Positions 15,982 through 24,952 are shown, counted from the stretch's first letter. The stretch: DNA of 64,000 nt from an uncultured Flavobacteriales bacterium (GCA_943787435.1 CALSMK010000002.1:1-64000); one strand, 5' to 3'. Notes: generated from the letters alone by a model not told the origin. Made by a program: numbers and translations.

Positions 15982-18102
15982 ATGCAGTTTGCCCACCCCG
16001 AGGTCCTTTGGACGCTTTTTGCGCTGACCATTCCGGTGATTGTTCACCTGTTCAGCTTCCGCAGGCATCGCAAAATCCGCTTTTCACAAACTGCATTTCT
16101 GCGGGAAGTCCAGCAGGAAAGCCGTTCAAGGAATCAAATCCGCCATTGGCTGATTCTGTTGATGCGGCTTCTGGCCATGGCCTGCATCATTCTGGCTTTT
16201 GCAGAACCACTCACGGAAGCCGAAGGCGGCCAAATGGACGATGGCCGATCTGCCTTGTCCATCTATATCGACACCAGCCCATCCATGGAACTGGAAGGAC
16301 CGAACGGACCTTTGTTGGAGGCTTCGAAAGTGGGGGCGATCAACTTGGTCGAATCCTACGGACCAACGGACCGGTTTCACATTGTGACTTCCGACTTTGT
16401 CACTGAGGACCGGCGCATTCGGACCAAGGAAGAAGCCCTAGAAAGGCTGGCCTCCATTCAACCTGGCTACGCAGCGCCCAACATTGCCGATGTGTTGCTG
16501 CAGCAGCAAGACGCCTTGACCGAAGTCGATGCCGGACGCGCCAGTGCCTACTTGTTCACTGACTTGCAAGCTTCAAGCCACCAAATCGATGGTGAAATGG
16601 GCGCTTTGATTGACTCTTCACTTTCGGTCAGATTCGTCACCCAACCCATCCAACCCAAGGTCAATGTCCGGATTGACTCTGCATGGTTTGATTCCCCCAT
16701 GCGGCTGGCGGGAAGAAGTGAGGTCTTGCACGTGCGCCTTGTTCACGATGCGACAAAACCTGTAGATGACCTCCCCTTGAGCCTGGACATCAATGGAAGG
16801 AAAACCGCCATCGGGTCTTATGACCTCCAACCAGGGATGGTCACAGACACCACGCTTCGGTTCAGGCACGAAAACGCAGGGCATGTTCATGCTGTGGTGC
16901 GCACGGAAGATGCCCCAGTGACTTTTGATGACGTCCTCCACCTTGGCTATGAAGTGGCCAACCGGGTGAAAGTGGTGTTGATTCAAGGCGCAAAAGCGGG
17001 GGCCGCCGAGCAAGTGGCTCTCCAGAGGCTTTTCGGAGATGCTTCTCTTCATGACTTGGTGCCCATGTCGGCCACATCTTTGGATTACGACATGCTTTCC
17101 ACTGGTGATTTACTGGTGATGCAAGGTGTGCAGTCTCCATCCTCCGGTTTGGTGAGCGCCCTTCTGCGGGAAGTGACCAGCGGCCAAAGCCTATTCCTCA
17201 TCCCTCCACCAGAAGAGCTGGGCCAGGGATGGGACGAACTCCTGACAGGACTGGGTGCTGGCAACAAAGGACAATGGATGTCTTTGGAGGCCCCTGCCCG
17301 TTTGGGCAAACTCCACCACGAACACCCGCTTTTTTCGGGTGTGTTTAGCCGCCCTCCCAATCGGGTCGACTTGCCCACAGCTCGAGGCTGGCACAGCCGT
17401 CCAAAACCAGGATTGAGGGAGAGGAACTTGCTCTCCTTCTCCGACGGACGCCCCTTTGTGACAGCAGGTCAGCATGGCCTGGGGCGTTTCTACCTGTCGG
17501 CTTCGCCATTTGCATCCGAATGGACCAACTTGGCCCAACACGCCCTGCTCGTGCCCATTGCGCTCAGAATGGCTGAATCGGCTCGGGCCTCTGGCTTGCA
17601 CCAATTCACCGCTGGTAAAAATGCAGAGGTCCTCCTCGCATCGGCTGGCGCTCAGGCATCAGATGCCTACTCACTTCAGTCGGCATTGGGCAATGACCGT
17701 TCTGTGTTGCTCTCATCACAAGCCGTCCCAGGAGGCATCCGAATTGACCTTCCCTTGAGAGACTTAAGCCCTGGAGACTACGAGATTGTCAATACGCCAG
17801 AAGCTTCTGGCCCAGACTCTTCAGTGGTTTTGATGGCATTGGGCATCAATCCAGATCGCGCGGAGAGCGACCTCGAAACATTGGATCCCGAACTGTGGCA
17901 GCAAGCGCTGATCACGGCAGGATGGAAACGCAGTCAGGTGCTTTCCTCAGACTCCCAAGACGTCGTCGCCGCTGTCCAAAATCTAGATTCAAGCAGCCCC
18001 TTGTGGTTGATCCTGGTGGGACTTGCCCTCGTGTTTTTGCTGGTCGAAATGATCCTGCTCAAGCGAAAATCAGCGAAACCCAAAGCTTTGTCGGCCGATT
18101 GA
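15982..18102 (+). CDS. BatA-domain membrane protein with von Willebrand-like region
   Basis: 706 residues. Begins with the TIGR02226 double-membrane domain: FAHPEVLWTLFALTIPVIVHLFSFRRHRKIRFSQTAFLREVQQESRSRNQIRHWLILLMRLLAMACIILAFAEP. Then a vWA-like beta-alpha region starting SALSIYIDTSPSMELEG (a DxSxS-type metal site, DTSPS), a long periplasmic part, and a final membrane helix (PLWLILVGLALVFLLVEMILLKRK). Related proteins lie in Bacteroidota aerotolerance (Bat) and surface-assembly loci, but here no MoxR or BatB partner is adjacent. Function inferred only as an envelope protein. Confidence 0.88.
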   Translation: MQFAHPEVLWTLFALTIPVIVHLFSFRRHRKIRFSQTAFLREVQQESRSRNQIRHWLILLMRLLAMACIILAFAEPLTEAEGGQMDDGRSALSIYIDTSPSMELEGPNGPLLEASKVGAINLVESYGPTDRFHIVTSDFVTEDRRIRTKEEALERLASIQPGYAAPNIADVLLQQQDALTEVDAGRASAYLFTDLQASSHQIDGEMGALIDSSLSVRFVTQPIQPKVNVRIDSAWFDSPMRLAGRSEVLHVRLVHDATKPVDDLPLSLDINGRKTAIGSYDLQPGMVTDTTLRFRHENAGHVHAVVRTEDAPVTFDDVLHLGYEVANRVKVVLIQGAKAGAAEQVALQRLFGDASLHDLVPMSATSLDYDMLSTGDLLVMQGVQSPSSGLVSALLREVTSGQSLFLIPPPEELGQGWDELLTGLGAGNKGQWMSLEAPARLGKLHHEHPLFSGVFSRPPNRVDLPTARGWHSRPKPGLRERNLLSFSDGRPFVTAGQHGLGRFYLSASPFASEWTNLAQHALLVPIALRMAESARASGLHQFTAGKNAEVLLASAGAQASDAYSLQSALGNDRSVLLSSQAVPGGIRIDLPLRDLSPGDYEIVNTPEASGPDSSVVLMALGINPDRAESDLETLDPELWQQALITAGWKRSQVLSSDSQDVVAAVQNLDSSSPLWLILVGLALVFLLVEMILLKRKSAKPKALSAD

Positions 18103-18136
18103 AGCTTGTTTCGGAACTTTACGCAAACTCCACTCC

Positions 18137-19423
18137 ATGCCCCGATACCGCGCTGCACGATTGATCCTACCGGAACATCCGCTTCACGGTCAATCGGTGG
18201 ACATCCTTCATCAAGAAGGACAACCGATTGAAATCCAGCCATCTTCTTCGGTCCCATTGGATGAAAAAGATGGAGACCGTGATTTGGGCCATGCTTTCGC
18301 CTTTGCCGGATGGTGGGACTTGAAAGTGGACTTTCGCGATCCCGGAACTGAGCGCGCAGAAGGACTCAACCACGGGTTAAAGGTGGCCGCTCAAGGCGGG
18401 TTTTCCAGTGTGGCTCCAGTGACATCTACCCACCCTTTTCGGGATCAACCTGCAGACATTCGCGCGCTGCAACACCAGAGCCAAGACAGCATCACCAGCG
18501 TTCTTCCTTTGGCGGCTCTGAGCAAGAATGGAGGGGGCATCGAACTGACAGAGGCCCACGCTTTGGTTCAGGCAGGCGCCATGGGATTCAGCGACAACGC
18601 CCCCATTCAGAGGCCCGAATTGTTGCGCCGCGCACTGGAGTATTTAGCACCCCTCGGGGCCCCGGTATTTTCTGAAGCCCACGACCCGAGCTTTCAGCCT
18701 GAAGGAATCATGCACGAAGGAGCGGTGAGCACCCGTTTGGGATTGCCCGGCCTTTCAGAAGAAGCAGAGACCCTTCGCATTCGTCGCGACTTGGACATCT
18801 TGAAGTACACCCAAGGCCAGCTTCACATCCCTGTTGTGACCACAGCCGCTGGAATCTCGGCCATTCGTTCTGCCAAATCTGAGGGCCTGCAGGTGACTTG
18901 CGGGACGACATTCCATCACTTGTGCTGGACAGATGAGAACCTCGACAACTTCAACAGCGACCTGAAGCTGTCACGCCCCATTCGATCCGAAACAGACCGA
19001 GATGCACTCCTGAAAGCCGCTCTGGACGGAACCTTGGACGTGGTGGTCTCCGATCATTGCCCCAGGACGCCCGAAGAACACGATGCCGACTTCCTAATGG
19101 TGGCCAACGGAATTGCAGGAATCCATGCGGTGGGTCCAGCCGTCTTTGGAGCCCTGTCTGGTTATGGAGCCAACACAGAAGATTCTTTGGCGGCCATGTC
19201 GCGATTGCTGGCTTCAGGACCCCGGCACATTTTGAGAAACAAAGCGGAAGGTTCGGGTGCAAAATCCCAAGCCTCCACAGGCGTCACCTTCTTCGCAGCA
19301 GAAGCTCAAATTGGCCCTTCGCTGTCCAAAGCCCCCAACACGGTGTACAACGCCCAAACGCCTTTCCTCAAAGGAGGAGTGGTTGGCGTGGTGACGCCCA
19401 AGGGCGCCCATTGGAACGGGTGA
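18137..19423 (+). CDS. Dihydroorotase-family amidohydrolase lacking the HxH metal motif
   Basis: 428 residues of the PyrC-like amidohydrolase fold. The normal DxHxHLRxPG strand reads DLKVDFRDPG, so both histidines are replaced (Lys, Asp). Other sites persist: GTTFHHLCWTDEN (the HH pair), VVSDHCPRTPEEHD (the catalytic Asp strand) and FLKGGVVGVV. This HxH loss is usual for the Bacteroidota protein annotated as dihydroorotase. In other bacteria, metal-less PyrC' copies act as structural partners of aspartate transcarbamoylase. So it may be inactive, or active with a changed metal site. It follows the BatA gene by 34 nt on the same strand. Confidence 0.85.
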   Translation: MPRYRAARLILPEHPLHGQSVDILHQEGQPIEIQPSSSVPLDEKDGDRDLGHAFAFAGWWDLKVDFRDPGTERAEGLNHGLKVAAQGGFSSVAPVTSTHPFRDQPADIRALQHQSQDSITSVLPLAALSKNGGGIELTEAHALVQAGAMGFSDNAPIQRPELLRRALEYLAPLGAPVFSEAHDPSFQPEGIMHEGAVSTRLGLPGLSEEAETLRIRRDLDILKYTQGQLHIPVVTTAAGISAIRSAKSEGLQVTCGTTFHHLCWTDENLDNFNSDLKLSRPIRSETDRDALLKAALDGTLDVVVSDHCPRTPEEHDADFLMVANGIAGIHAVGPAVFGALSGYGANTEDSLAAMSRLLASGPRHILRNKAEGSGAKSQASTGVTFFAAEAQIGPSLSKAPNTVYNAQTPFLKGGVVGVVTPKGAHWNG

Positions 19424-19426
19424 GCA

Positions 19427-19750
19427 TTAAGCCTCGCCTGTCGGCCCTCCAAAATTCATGGGAAAAGACGGCTCTGGCTGACCTGACATTTCTATGGAAC
19501 CGTGTTGCGACTCGAACTTGCTGACGTTGTCCACCAGCATTTTCATCACGCGCTTGGCATGCTGCGGTGACATCACCACGCGAGACCTGACTTTGGCTTT
19601 GGGTGTGCCCGGCATGACTTGAATGAAGTCCATGATGAACTCGGTCTGGCTGTGGGTCACCACAGCCAAGTTGGAGTACACACCGGTTGCCACGTCTTCC
19701 GGCAACTCAATATTCAATTTTGGCTTCTTGCCTTGATTGTCTTGGCTCAT
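19427..19750 (-). CDS. DUF3467 domain protein
   Basis: 107 residues from ATG 19750 (an upstream ATG at 19774 would add eight residues but lies before the promoter-like element). Matches DUF3467: IELPEDVATGVYSNLAVVTHSQTEFIMDFIQVMPGTPKAKVRSRVVMSPQHAKRVMKML. Small cytosolic beta protein widespread in Bacteroidota, function unknown. Tail MNFGGPTGEA is typical. It lies 30 nt downstream of the nucleotidase gene, so it may be in that operon, although it has a -7-like element of its own. Confidence 0.92.
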   Translation of the reverse strand: MSQDNQGKKPKLNIELPEDVATGVYSNLAVVTHSQTEFIMDFIQVMPGTPKAKVRSRVVMSPQHAKRVMKMLVDNVSKFESQHGSIEMSGQPEPSFPMNFGGPTGEA

Positions 19751-19754
19751 GGTG

Positions 19755-19761
19755 CAATTTA
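19755..19761 (-). promoter_or_regulatory. -7-like element TAAATTG before the DUF3467 gene
   Basis: On the minus strand TAAATTG is followed after 4 nt (CACC) by the ATG at 19750. It differs from TAnnTTTG by one missing T. Confidence 0.3.
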
Positions 19762-19780
19762 ACCTACCCAGCACAGGCGT

Positions 19781-20488
19781 CTATGGGAGCAATGCCAACA
19801 ATTCCCGGAGGTGCTGCACACTGGCCTCGGCCGGCGATGATTCAGGCGTCCCTCCATTGGGTGCAAAATGGATGCTTTTCCAACCTGCTTCGTGGGCACC
19901 GACCACGTCGGCATCGTGGTCATCTCCGATCATCCAAGCTTCATCTGCACGCACACCCGCCCCCAACAAAGCGCCATCAAAGCAAGCCCTTGCTGGCTTG
20001 AGGTGTCCAATCTCATCGCTCGTCCATACCGCCTCGATGTACTCCCCAATCCCACTGTTCTTCACCTTAATGTGCTGCACCTCCTTGAACCCGTTGGTCA
20101 AGATGTGAAGGGCGTGCCCCCTCTCTTTTAAAGCGCTCAACACCTCCAATGCACCATCCAATAAGAACTTCTGATGGGGACCTCGGGCCACATACTCACC
20201 CCCCAAGTCTGCAACCAATTTTGGGTCTTCAATGCCGAGCAAGTCCAAGGTCCGGCGAAACCTTTCTCCCCTCAGAACCGCCTTGGTCATGGATCCACGT
20301 TGGTAATCCACCCAACACTTGCGGTTCTCCTCCTGGTAAACCCCATTGAACGCATCAAACCCTTCTACCCCCAACGAGGAAAGGTCAAAATCTCGATACA
20401 AACCTTTCAAGGTTTCGAGTGAGTTGCGATCAAAGTCCCAAAGGGTCCGGTCGAGATCAAAAAAGAGAACCTGAGTGGTGGTCATCAA
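19781..20488 (-). CDS. yjjG: YjjG-family noncanonical pyrimidine nucleotidase (HAD superfamily)
   Basis: 235 residues. HAD motif I FFDLDRTLWDFDRNSLET (catalytic Asp11 and Asp13), motif II HILTNGF, and motifs III/IV HLKPARACFDGALLGAG and MIGDDHDADVVGAHEAGW. The cap opening WDFDRNS and the FKEVQHIKVKNSGI stretch fit the YjjG/TIGR02254 group, which dephosphorylates noncanonical or excess pyrimidine nucleotides. Cytosolic. It starts 15 nt after the stop of the small membrane protein gene and is followed by DUF3467. Exact substrate not provable from sequence. Confidence 0.9.
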   Translation of the reverse strand: MMTTTQVLFFDLDRTLWDFDRNSLETLKGLYRDFDLSSLGVEGFDAFNGVYQEENRKCWVDYQRGSMTKAVLRGERFRRTLDLLGIEDPKLVADLGGEYVARGPHQKFLLDGALEVLSALKERGHALHILTNGFKEVQHIKVKNSGIGEYIEAVWTSDEIGHLKPARACFDGALLGAGVRADEAWMIGDDHDADVVGAHEAGWKSIHFAPNGGTPESSPAEASVQHLRELLALLP

Positions 20489-20503
20489 TGGGTGGTCATG
20501 GAT

Positions 20504-20944
20504 TCAATGGACAGCAGAAGCCGCCACGAAAGTGAGCAACGCACTCCACAGGGCAAAAACCAAGATCAAAACGGGCAGGGTGGTCTTGCGGTGACCAAAG
20601 TATTTGAAGGCCACCAAACCCGCCACAGGAACGCCCACCACGCCGCCTATGATGGCAATGCCAAGAAGGCCAAACCTACGTTTGATTTTGACCAACCGAC
20701 GCCTTCCCGCAGTGAAGGTGCGCTTGCCCTTGGCTTTCCGCCTTTGGGTGCGCCATCGAAAGAGTGCATTGGAAACAGGGCGCATCAAGGAGAGTCCCAA
20801 TGCCGCACCTGTGGCGGAATAAGCAAAGACAAACCAAGGGTCCACACCGGCAATGATGGCTGTGGCCGGCGTCACCAAGAACTTGACAAAGCTCAGTGCC
20901 ATCCAGCCCAAGGCCTCCAAAAGGGGAATGAGGTTCACGTCCAT
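20504..20944 (-). CDS. Small integral membrane protein of unknown function
   Basis: 146 residues with about four hydrophobic segments: LIPLLEALGWMALSFVKFLVTPATAIIAG, FVFAYSATGAALGLSLM, RFGLLGIAIIGGVVGVPVAGLVAFKYFG and LPVLILVFALWSALLTFVAA. A strongly basic loop (RWRTQRRKAKGKRTFTAGRRRLVKIKRR) lies between the second and third. No family certain. It sits between the polysaccharide deacetylase-like gene (58 nt upstream) and the nucleotidase gene on the same strand. Confidence 0.75.
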   Translation of the reverse strand: MDVNLIPLLEALGWMALSFVKFLVTPATAIIAGVDPWFVFAYSATGAALGLSLMRPVSNALFRWRTQRRKAKGKRTFTAGRRRLVKIKRRFGLLGIAIIGGVVGVPVAGLVAFKYFGHRKTTLPVLILVFALWSALLTFVAASAVH

Positions 20945-21002
20945 GGTTGCTCCATCACAGGCGCATTCAACAATGAGACTGACGCGGGTCGAAATGTCGA
21001 AA

Positions 21003-22319
21003 TCACCTTCCGCATGTCGACCTCAAAACAGCCGGATACACCTGCCCCCAATGTCGCCATTGGTCCTCTGGGCACAAGCTCTCATTGTGCCAAAGAAACC
21101 TCAAGGGCCCTCCAGTCTTCCTCACAGCATCGGCCAAAACACCCATTTCTTGGGGAACATCTTCTGGCTGAACCTTCATGTAACGCAGGAACGTGGCATC
21201 CATGGCGGCAAAGGGATACAGCTCCAAGTCGGTCAGGGTTTCTGCCTCCAAGTCATACCAGCGCCTGTGCCTGGCGAAGCCGCCACGCCACCCTACGCAC
21301 TTCGCATGACCCTCGGTGTGGTCTTGTTGAACGCCGAGGTCCAACAAGCGGCGCCGAGAATGAGTGGGCTCCAAGCGCAGGTAATGTTGTCGAGAAGCCT
21401 GAGGTGGCCGCCCCATGATGCGCTCGAAGGCCTTGAACTCCGATTTCAGCGCAGCGCCATCTGAAGCGGATTGATAACCCGGATGCCAGTGAACCTCATT
21501 GGCCTCTTGCCCTTCCAAGGTCCGCATCAGACGGGCCAAAAGCGGGCTCGATGACGGCAGCCCTTTGTCGAAGGGCCCAAAGTCCGCCAACAAGAAAAAC
21601 CACCTGATTTTCAATGCATGTTCGTCGTGCCATTGGCTGGCCAAGTTGTAGGTGTCGTATGGATCTTTCGACTGCCCCATGATCACCGCCCAGCGTCGCA
21701 AAACATGTCTCAAATTTCCGCGAAGGAGATCCCGAAACGTTGCCCCGAAGGTGCGATAAGCCCCTTTTCCACGAAATGCATAGGCGCTGTCCACATCCAA
21801 TGTGGGCTCGACACGGTAAGCTTCTAAAAGCCTTTTCCGATGGGCAGGCCACGCCACTTCTCCCAGCAATTTTTCCCCGATTCGAAAGGCCCACTCTTCG
21901 CAAACGGGACGCGTAAGCCATCCTTTTTGTGCCGGTTCGGAACCCGAGGGGTCAAATCGCCCATGGTCATCTCTCAATGCCTGGGGCAAAAACTCCTCCA
22001 TTCGGCTGCCCATCCAGAATGCCGCCGCAAACAAGTCTGCCTTTTCCCCCTCAACCTCTGGGGCCTTGGGGCGCAATTGTCCCAGCTCTGACAAAAGCCC
22101 TTCTGCTGGAAATGCCGCCCCAGGCAAATCCAGAGATGCTCCGTAATGACATCGAATGCCCTCCACATCGTTTTGGTAGTCATCGATGCTGTCCTCCCAT
22201 CGCCATGCCAAGCCCAACACAGACGTCAGCACCCAATCAAATGCAGCCTCGTGCCTTGGCGTTCTGTCCGGGGCGTGAACCCGAACGACCATGCTGGGAT
22301 GGATGCGGGAAGAGCTCAT
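21003..22319 (-). CDS. Polysaccharide deacetylase-family protein
   Basis: 438 residues with no signal peptide. The C-terminal half fits the Bacteroidota deacetylase-like family: EVHWHPGYQSASDGAALKSE, ASRQHYLRLEPTHSRRRLLDLGVQQDHTEGHAKCVGWRGGFARHRRWYDLEAETLTDLELYPFAAMDATFLRYM. The N-terminal region (FDWVLTSVLGLAW, YGASLDLPGAAFPAEGLL) is the accessory domain seen in the same family. Likely modifies a cell-surface glycan; chemistry unproven. Its ATG overlaps the stop of wecB (ATGA), so the two are translationally coupled and probably act on the same sugar polymer. Confidence 0.82.
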   Translation of the reverse strand: MSSSRIHPSMVVRVHAPDRTPRHEAAFDWVLTSVLGLAWRWEDSIDDYQNDVEGIRCHYGASLDLPGAAFPAEGLLSELGQLRPKAPEVEGEKADLFAAAFWMGSRMEEFLPQALRDDHGRFDPSGSEPAQKGWLTRPVCEEWAFRIGEKLLGEVAWPAHRKRLLEAYRVEPTLDVDSAYAFRGKGAYRTFGATFRDLLRGNLRHVLRRWAVIMGQSKDPYDTYNLASQWHDEHALKIRWFFLLADFGPFDKGLPSSSPLLARLMRTLEGQEANEVHWHPGYQSASDGAALKSEFKAFERIMGRPPQASRQHYLRLEPTHSRRRLLDLGVQQDHTEGHAKCVGWRGGFARHRRWYDLEAETLTDLELYPFAAMDATFLRYMKVQPEDVPQEMGVLADAVRKTGGPLRFLWHNESLCPEDQWRHWGQVYPAVLRSTCGR

Positions 22320-23428
22320 GCCAAAAAGCGATCCAATGCCGATAAAATTCGCTGGGCTGCAAGGCCTTCTCCAAACAATCCGGACCCCACCACAGATGGG
22401 ACGCTTCTCTTGAGTTGCAATCGACCAGCCAATGCCTCAACCCCACTTGAATCCACCAACAGATCGGGATCAAACAGCTCAGAGGCTTCAATTTCAAGCA
22501 GTTCAGTCCATTCGGTGGTGTTGCGCAAAATCACGGCTGGTGATCCCTGAAACCAAGCCTCCTTTTGCACGCCCCCAGAATCTGTGAGCACACAATCTGC
22601 ATGGTGAAGGGCGGACTGCATGTCCAGATATCCAATGGGCCCTGCATCAATGACGCAGTTTGGAAGCTGCAAGCCATATCGCTCCAGGCAGCCTTTGGTC
22701 CGGGGATGTACAGGGAAATAAACCGTTCCACCCGTTCGCTTTGCCCACAACTCAATCGCATCCAAAGCGCCCTTCAACTTGACTGGGTCATCTGCTGTGG
22801 CAGGACGGTGCAATGTCACCACAAGCACCAAAGACGGTGGCTCGGGCCACCCCTTCGGCAGCCGCGCTTTGGCCAGATTTCCTGCGGCAAGGGCCACATC
22901 CAGCATCACGTCTCCCACCTCTGTCAATCGGCTTGGACCCACCCCTTCCCGGATGAGTTGAGCAGTGGCTGTGGGCCCCGTTGTACAGAGCAAATCAGAC
23001 AATTGATCGGTCAGGATTCGGTTGTGCTCCTCTGGCATTCCACGGTCTCCGCTTCTGAGGCCAGCTTCCACATGAATCAAGGGCAACTGAGCATGATGGG
23101 CCGCCAAGGCTCCTGCCAAGGTGGCGTCTGTATCTCCATAGACCATCACTGCGTGGGGCTTGACCTCATCCATCTGTTTGGTCAACCCGACCATCATGTC
23201 TGCCAAACGTGGCGTTCGGCCAGATTGAGAAGGGTACAAACGCGCATCGGGCATGGGAACTTCCAGTTCAGATAGAAAGTCCAGCCCCATCCCATCATCC
23301 ATGTGTTGCCCGGCGTGAACCAACCACTGCCTCCACCCGCTGCTGGTCAATTCTCTCGTGACCGCCGCAGACTTAATGAACTGAGGACGTGCACCAGTCA
23401 CAGTCAACAGAACCGGCTTTGTGTTCAT
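22316..23428 (-). CDS. wecB: UDP-N-acetylglucosamine 2-epimerase (first copy)
   Basis: 370 residues from ATG 23428, chosen because it lies just after the radC stop; an upstream in-frame start at 23488 is inside radC. Family motifs: TVTGARPQFIKSAAV, LVHAGQHMDDGMG, VMVYGDTDATLAGALAAHHAQLPLIHVEAGLRSGDRGMPEEHNRILTD, VTLHRP, FPVHPRT and VLTDSGGVQKEAW. Interconverts UDP-GlcNAc and UDP-ManNAc for surface polysaccharide. Operon order is radC, wecB, deacetylase-like protein. The later copy at 60.9-61.9 kb is clearly different in sequence, so the two serve separate glycans or have different specificity. Confidence 0.93.
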   Translation of the reverse strand: MNTKPVLLTVTGARPQFIKSAAVTRELTSSGWRQWLVHAGQHMDDGMGLDFLSELEVPMPDARLYPSQSGRTPRLADMMVGLTKQMDEVKPHAVMVYGDTDATLAGALAAHHAQLPLIHVEAGLRSGDRGMPEEHNRILTDQLSDLLCTTGPTATAQLIREGVGPSRLTEVGDVMLDVALAAGNLAKARLPKGWPEPPSLVLVVTLHRPATADDPVKLKGALDAIELWAKRTGGTVYFPVHPRTKGCLERYGLQLPNCVIDAGPIGYLDMQSALHHADCVLTDSGGVQKEAWFQGSPAVILRNTTEWTELLEIEASELFDPDLLVDSSGVEALAGRLQLKRSVPSVVGSGLFGEGLAAQRILSALDRFLA

Positions 23429-23432
23429 GGAT

Positions 23433-24083
23433 TCAAAGGAGTTGATGGTCTGCAAAGCTAAAGTGATGCATGCCAGCAATGATGACATGATCCAAGATGG
23501 GCAAATCCAAGGCCTTCCCCGCCCTCTGCATGTCGCGGGTCAATCGTTTGTCCGATTCGCTCGGCCTGGGGTTCCCGGATGGATGGTTGTGAACCAACAC
23601 CAAAGCAGAAGCCCGAACCGTCAAGGCCTTACTGAACACCACTTTTGGATCGACCACGGTGCCCGACTGACCTCCAACAGACACCATGAGGTCGGCAATC
23701 ACCGTATTCGCACGGGTCAAGGCCAAGGCCCAAAATTCCTCTTCACTGCGATCCAGCAGTCGCGGCCTGAAACGCTTCACGATGTCCATGGCCTTGGTCA
23801 CTCGGTCCCCCGCTGTTCCAGGTTGCTCCATTCGCCTTCGTCCAAGCTCCATGGCAGCCGCCAACCGAACCGCCCTCGCCGTCCCAATGCCCCTGTGGTT
23901 GCAAAAGCGAGAAATCGACGCCCGGCCCAAGGCATGAAGATCACCATTGAACCCAAGCAGCAATTTCTGTCCTGCCTCCGAGGCGTCCTCTCCCGGTGCA
24001 CCACTGCCAATCAAAACAGCGAGCAACTCTGCATTCGACAAACACCCCAGCCCATGAACCAGCGCCTTCTCGCGAGGCCTCAT
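23433..24083 (-). CDS. radC: RadC family JAMM-domain protein
   Basis: 216 residues. N-terminal helix-hairpin-helix-like region: REKALVHGLGCLSNAELLAVLIGSGAPGEDASEAGQKLL and ISRFCNHRGIGTARAVRLAAAMELGRR. The C-terminal JAB/MPN domain has the metal motif VHNHPSGNPRPSESD and ends DHVIIAGMHHFSFADHQLL. Named after a disputed DNA-repair link; the biochemical role of RadC is unsettled. Starts after the rpsT terminator, so it is transcribed apart from rpsT, and leads directly into wecB 4 nt later. Confidence 0.95.
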   Translation of the reverse strand: MRPREKALVHGLGCLSNAELLAVLIGSGAPGEDASEAGQKLLLGFNGDLHALGRASISRFCNHRGIGTARAVRLAAAMELGRRRMEQPGTAGDRVTKAMDIVKRFRPRLLDRSEEEFWALALTRANTVIADLMVSVGGQSGTVVDPKVVFSKALTVRASALVLVHNHPSGNPRPSESDKRLTRDMQRAGKALDLPILDHVIIAGMHHFSFADHQLL

Positions 24084-24134
24084 CTGAAGTGCTCAAGGGC
24101 TTTCAATTCATGTTGAGCACCCGAGAAGGTGCAC

Positions 24135-24161
24135 AAAAAAAGGGCGCTGATGCGCCCTTTT
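24135..24161 (-). terminator. Intrinsic terminator of rpsT
   Basis: Stem GGGCGC (24142-24147) with GCGCCC (24152-24157), loop TGAT, flanked by A runs on the left that become a seven-T tract on the minus strand, after rpsT. The A/T flanks extend the stem and make it bidirectional in form. Confidence 0.85.
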
Positions 24162-24197
24162 AAAATCGTTGCTTTGACCGCCATGCGGCCAAGGTCT

Positions 24198-24455
24198 TCA
24201 AGACTTGACTGAAGCCATGTGGCGAACCAAGGAGCTTTTGAGGTTGCTCGCTTTGTTTTTGTGGATGACGTTCTTTTTGGCCAATCGATCAATCATCGAT
24301 GACACCTTGGGAAGGTCAGTTGTGAGCTCTTTTTCATCCGTGGATGCACGGAACTTGCGAAGGGCATTCCTCATCGTTTTGTGGTAATAACGATTGCTGA
24401 GACGCTTGGTCTCATTGGAGCGGATTCGCTTAAGGGCTGATTTGTGGTTCGCCAT
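24198..24455 (-). CDS. rpsT: 30S ribosomal protein S20
   Basis: 85 residues, strongly basic, with the family opening [35 protein letters not shown] and the helical tail [21 protein letters not shown]. Binds 16S rRNA early in small-subunit assembly. Monocistronic: its own -7 element lies 20 nt upstream of the start codon and an intrinsic terminator follows 37 nt after the stop. Confidence 0.98.
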   Translation of the reverse strand: MANHKSALKRIRSNETKRLSNRYYHKTMRNALRKFRASTDEKELTTDLPKVSSMIDRLAKKNVIHKNKASNLKSSLVRHMASVKS

Positions 24456-24475
24456 GCTTGCGCGTTAAAGGGGGG

Positions 24476-24483
24476 CAAATATA
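24476..24483 (-). promoter_or_regulatory. -7 element of the rpsT promoter (TATATTTG)
   Basis: TATATTTG on the minus strand matches TAnnTTTG exactly, 20 nt before the rpsT ATG. A good TTG -33 element was not found. Confidence 0.5.
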
Positions 24484-24508
24484 GGAAAGGCTTTCATGCC
24501 CACGACCA

Positions 24509-24952
24509 TCAGTACCAAATCAAATGAACCCGGATGGTTGTCGCACCATCCGTAATGTCCACTTCAGGGCTTTCTTCAGCAACGTGGTCCCCCACTTTGA
24601 AGGTCAATCCTACGGCAATGAAGTCCTGAGTGGTGGCCACATCCTCATCAAAAACCGTGAATTCATATACCGTTTCAAAGTCTTCTGCCTCGATGTTCAC
24701 GGCGACAAAATCCAAGTCAATCGGCAATACGGCCTCATCGGCAACCCCTGAAGTGTACAAAATGGCCTGGGTGTCCGCCACGCGCAATTCTGCAAACAAA
24801 TCCGGAGCGCCCTCATCAATGGTGTCATCGAAGTAGTTCTCATCCACCTCAAGAACCTCAACACGGTCAATCACACATCGGGTGATGGGATCGGGTTCAT
24901 TGCAAGAAGACAGGGCCAACACAAGAAGAAGAATCGGAAAAAATCGAGGCAT
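24509..24952 (-). CDS. Small lipoprotein of unknown function
   Basis: 147 residues. Signal peptide with lipobox ILLLVLALSSCNEP (Cys17) predicts a lipid-anchored envelope protein. The mature part is acidic and beta-rich: VIDRVEVLEVDENYFDDTIDEGAPDLFAELRVADTQAILYTSG, FETVYEFTVFDEDVATTQDFIAVGLTFKVGDHV and GATTIRVHLIWY. The pattern resembles a C2-like or beta-sandwich domain, but no family is certain. It has its own well-matched promoter directly before the start codon. Confidence 0.8.
   Translation of the reverse strand: MPRFFPILLLVLALSSCNEPDPITRCVIDRVEVLEVDENYFDDTIDEGAPDLFAELRVADTQAILYTSGVADEAVLPIDLDFVAVNIEAEDFETVYEFTVFDEDVATTQDFIAVGLTFKVGDHVAEESPEVDITDGATTIRVHLIWY

Noticed and set aside
20504-24083. 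Prophage or genomic island around radC
   Set aside because: RadC is common on mobile elements, but here it sits between rpsT and wecB with no integrase, repeats or composition change.
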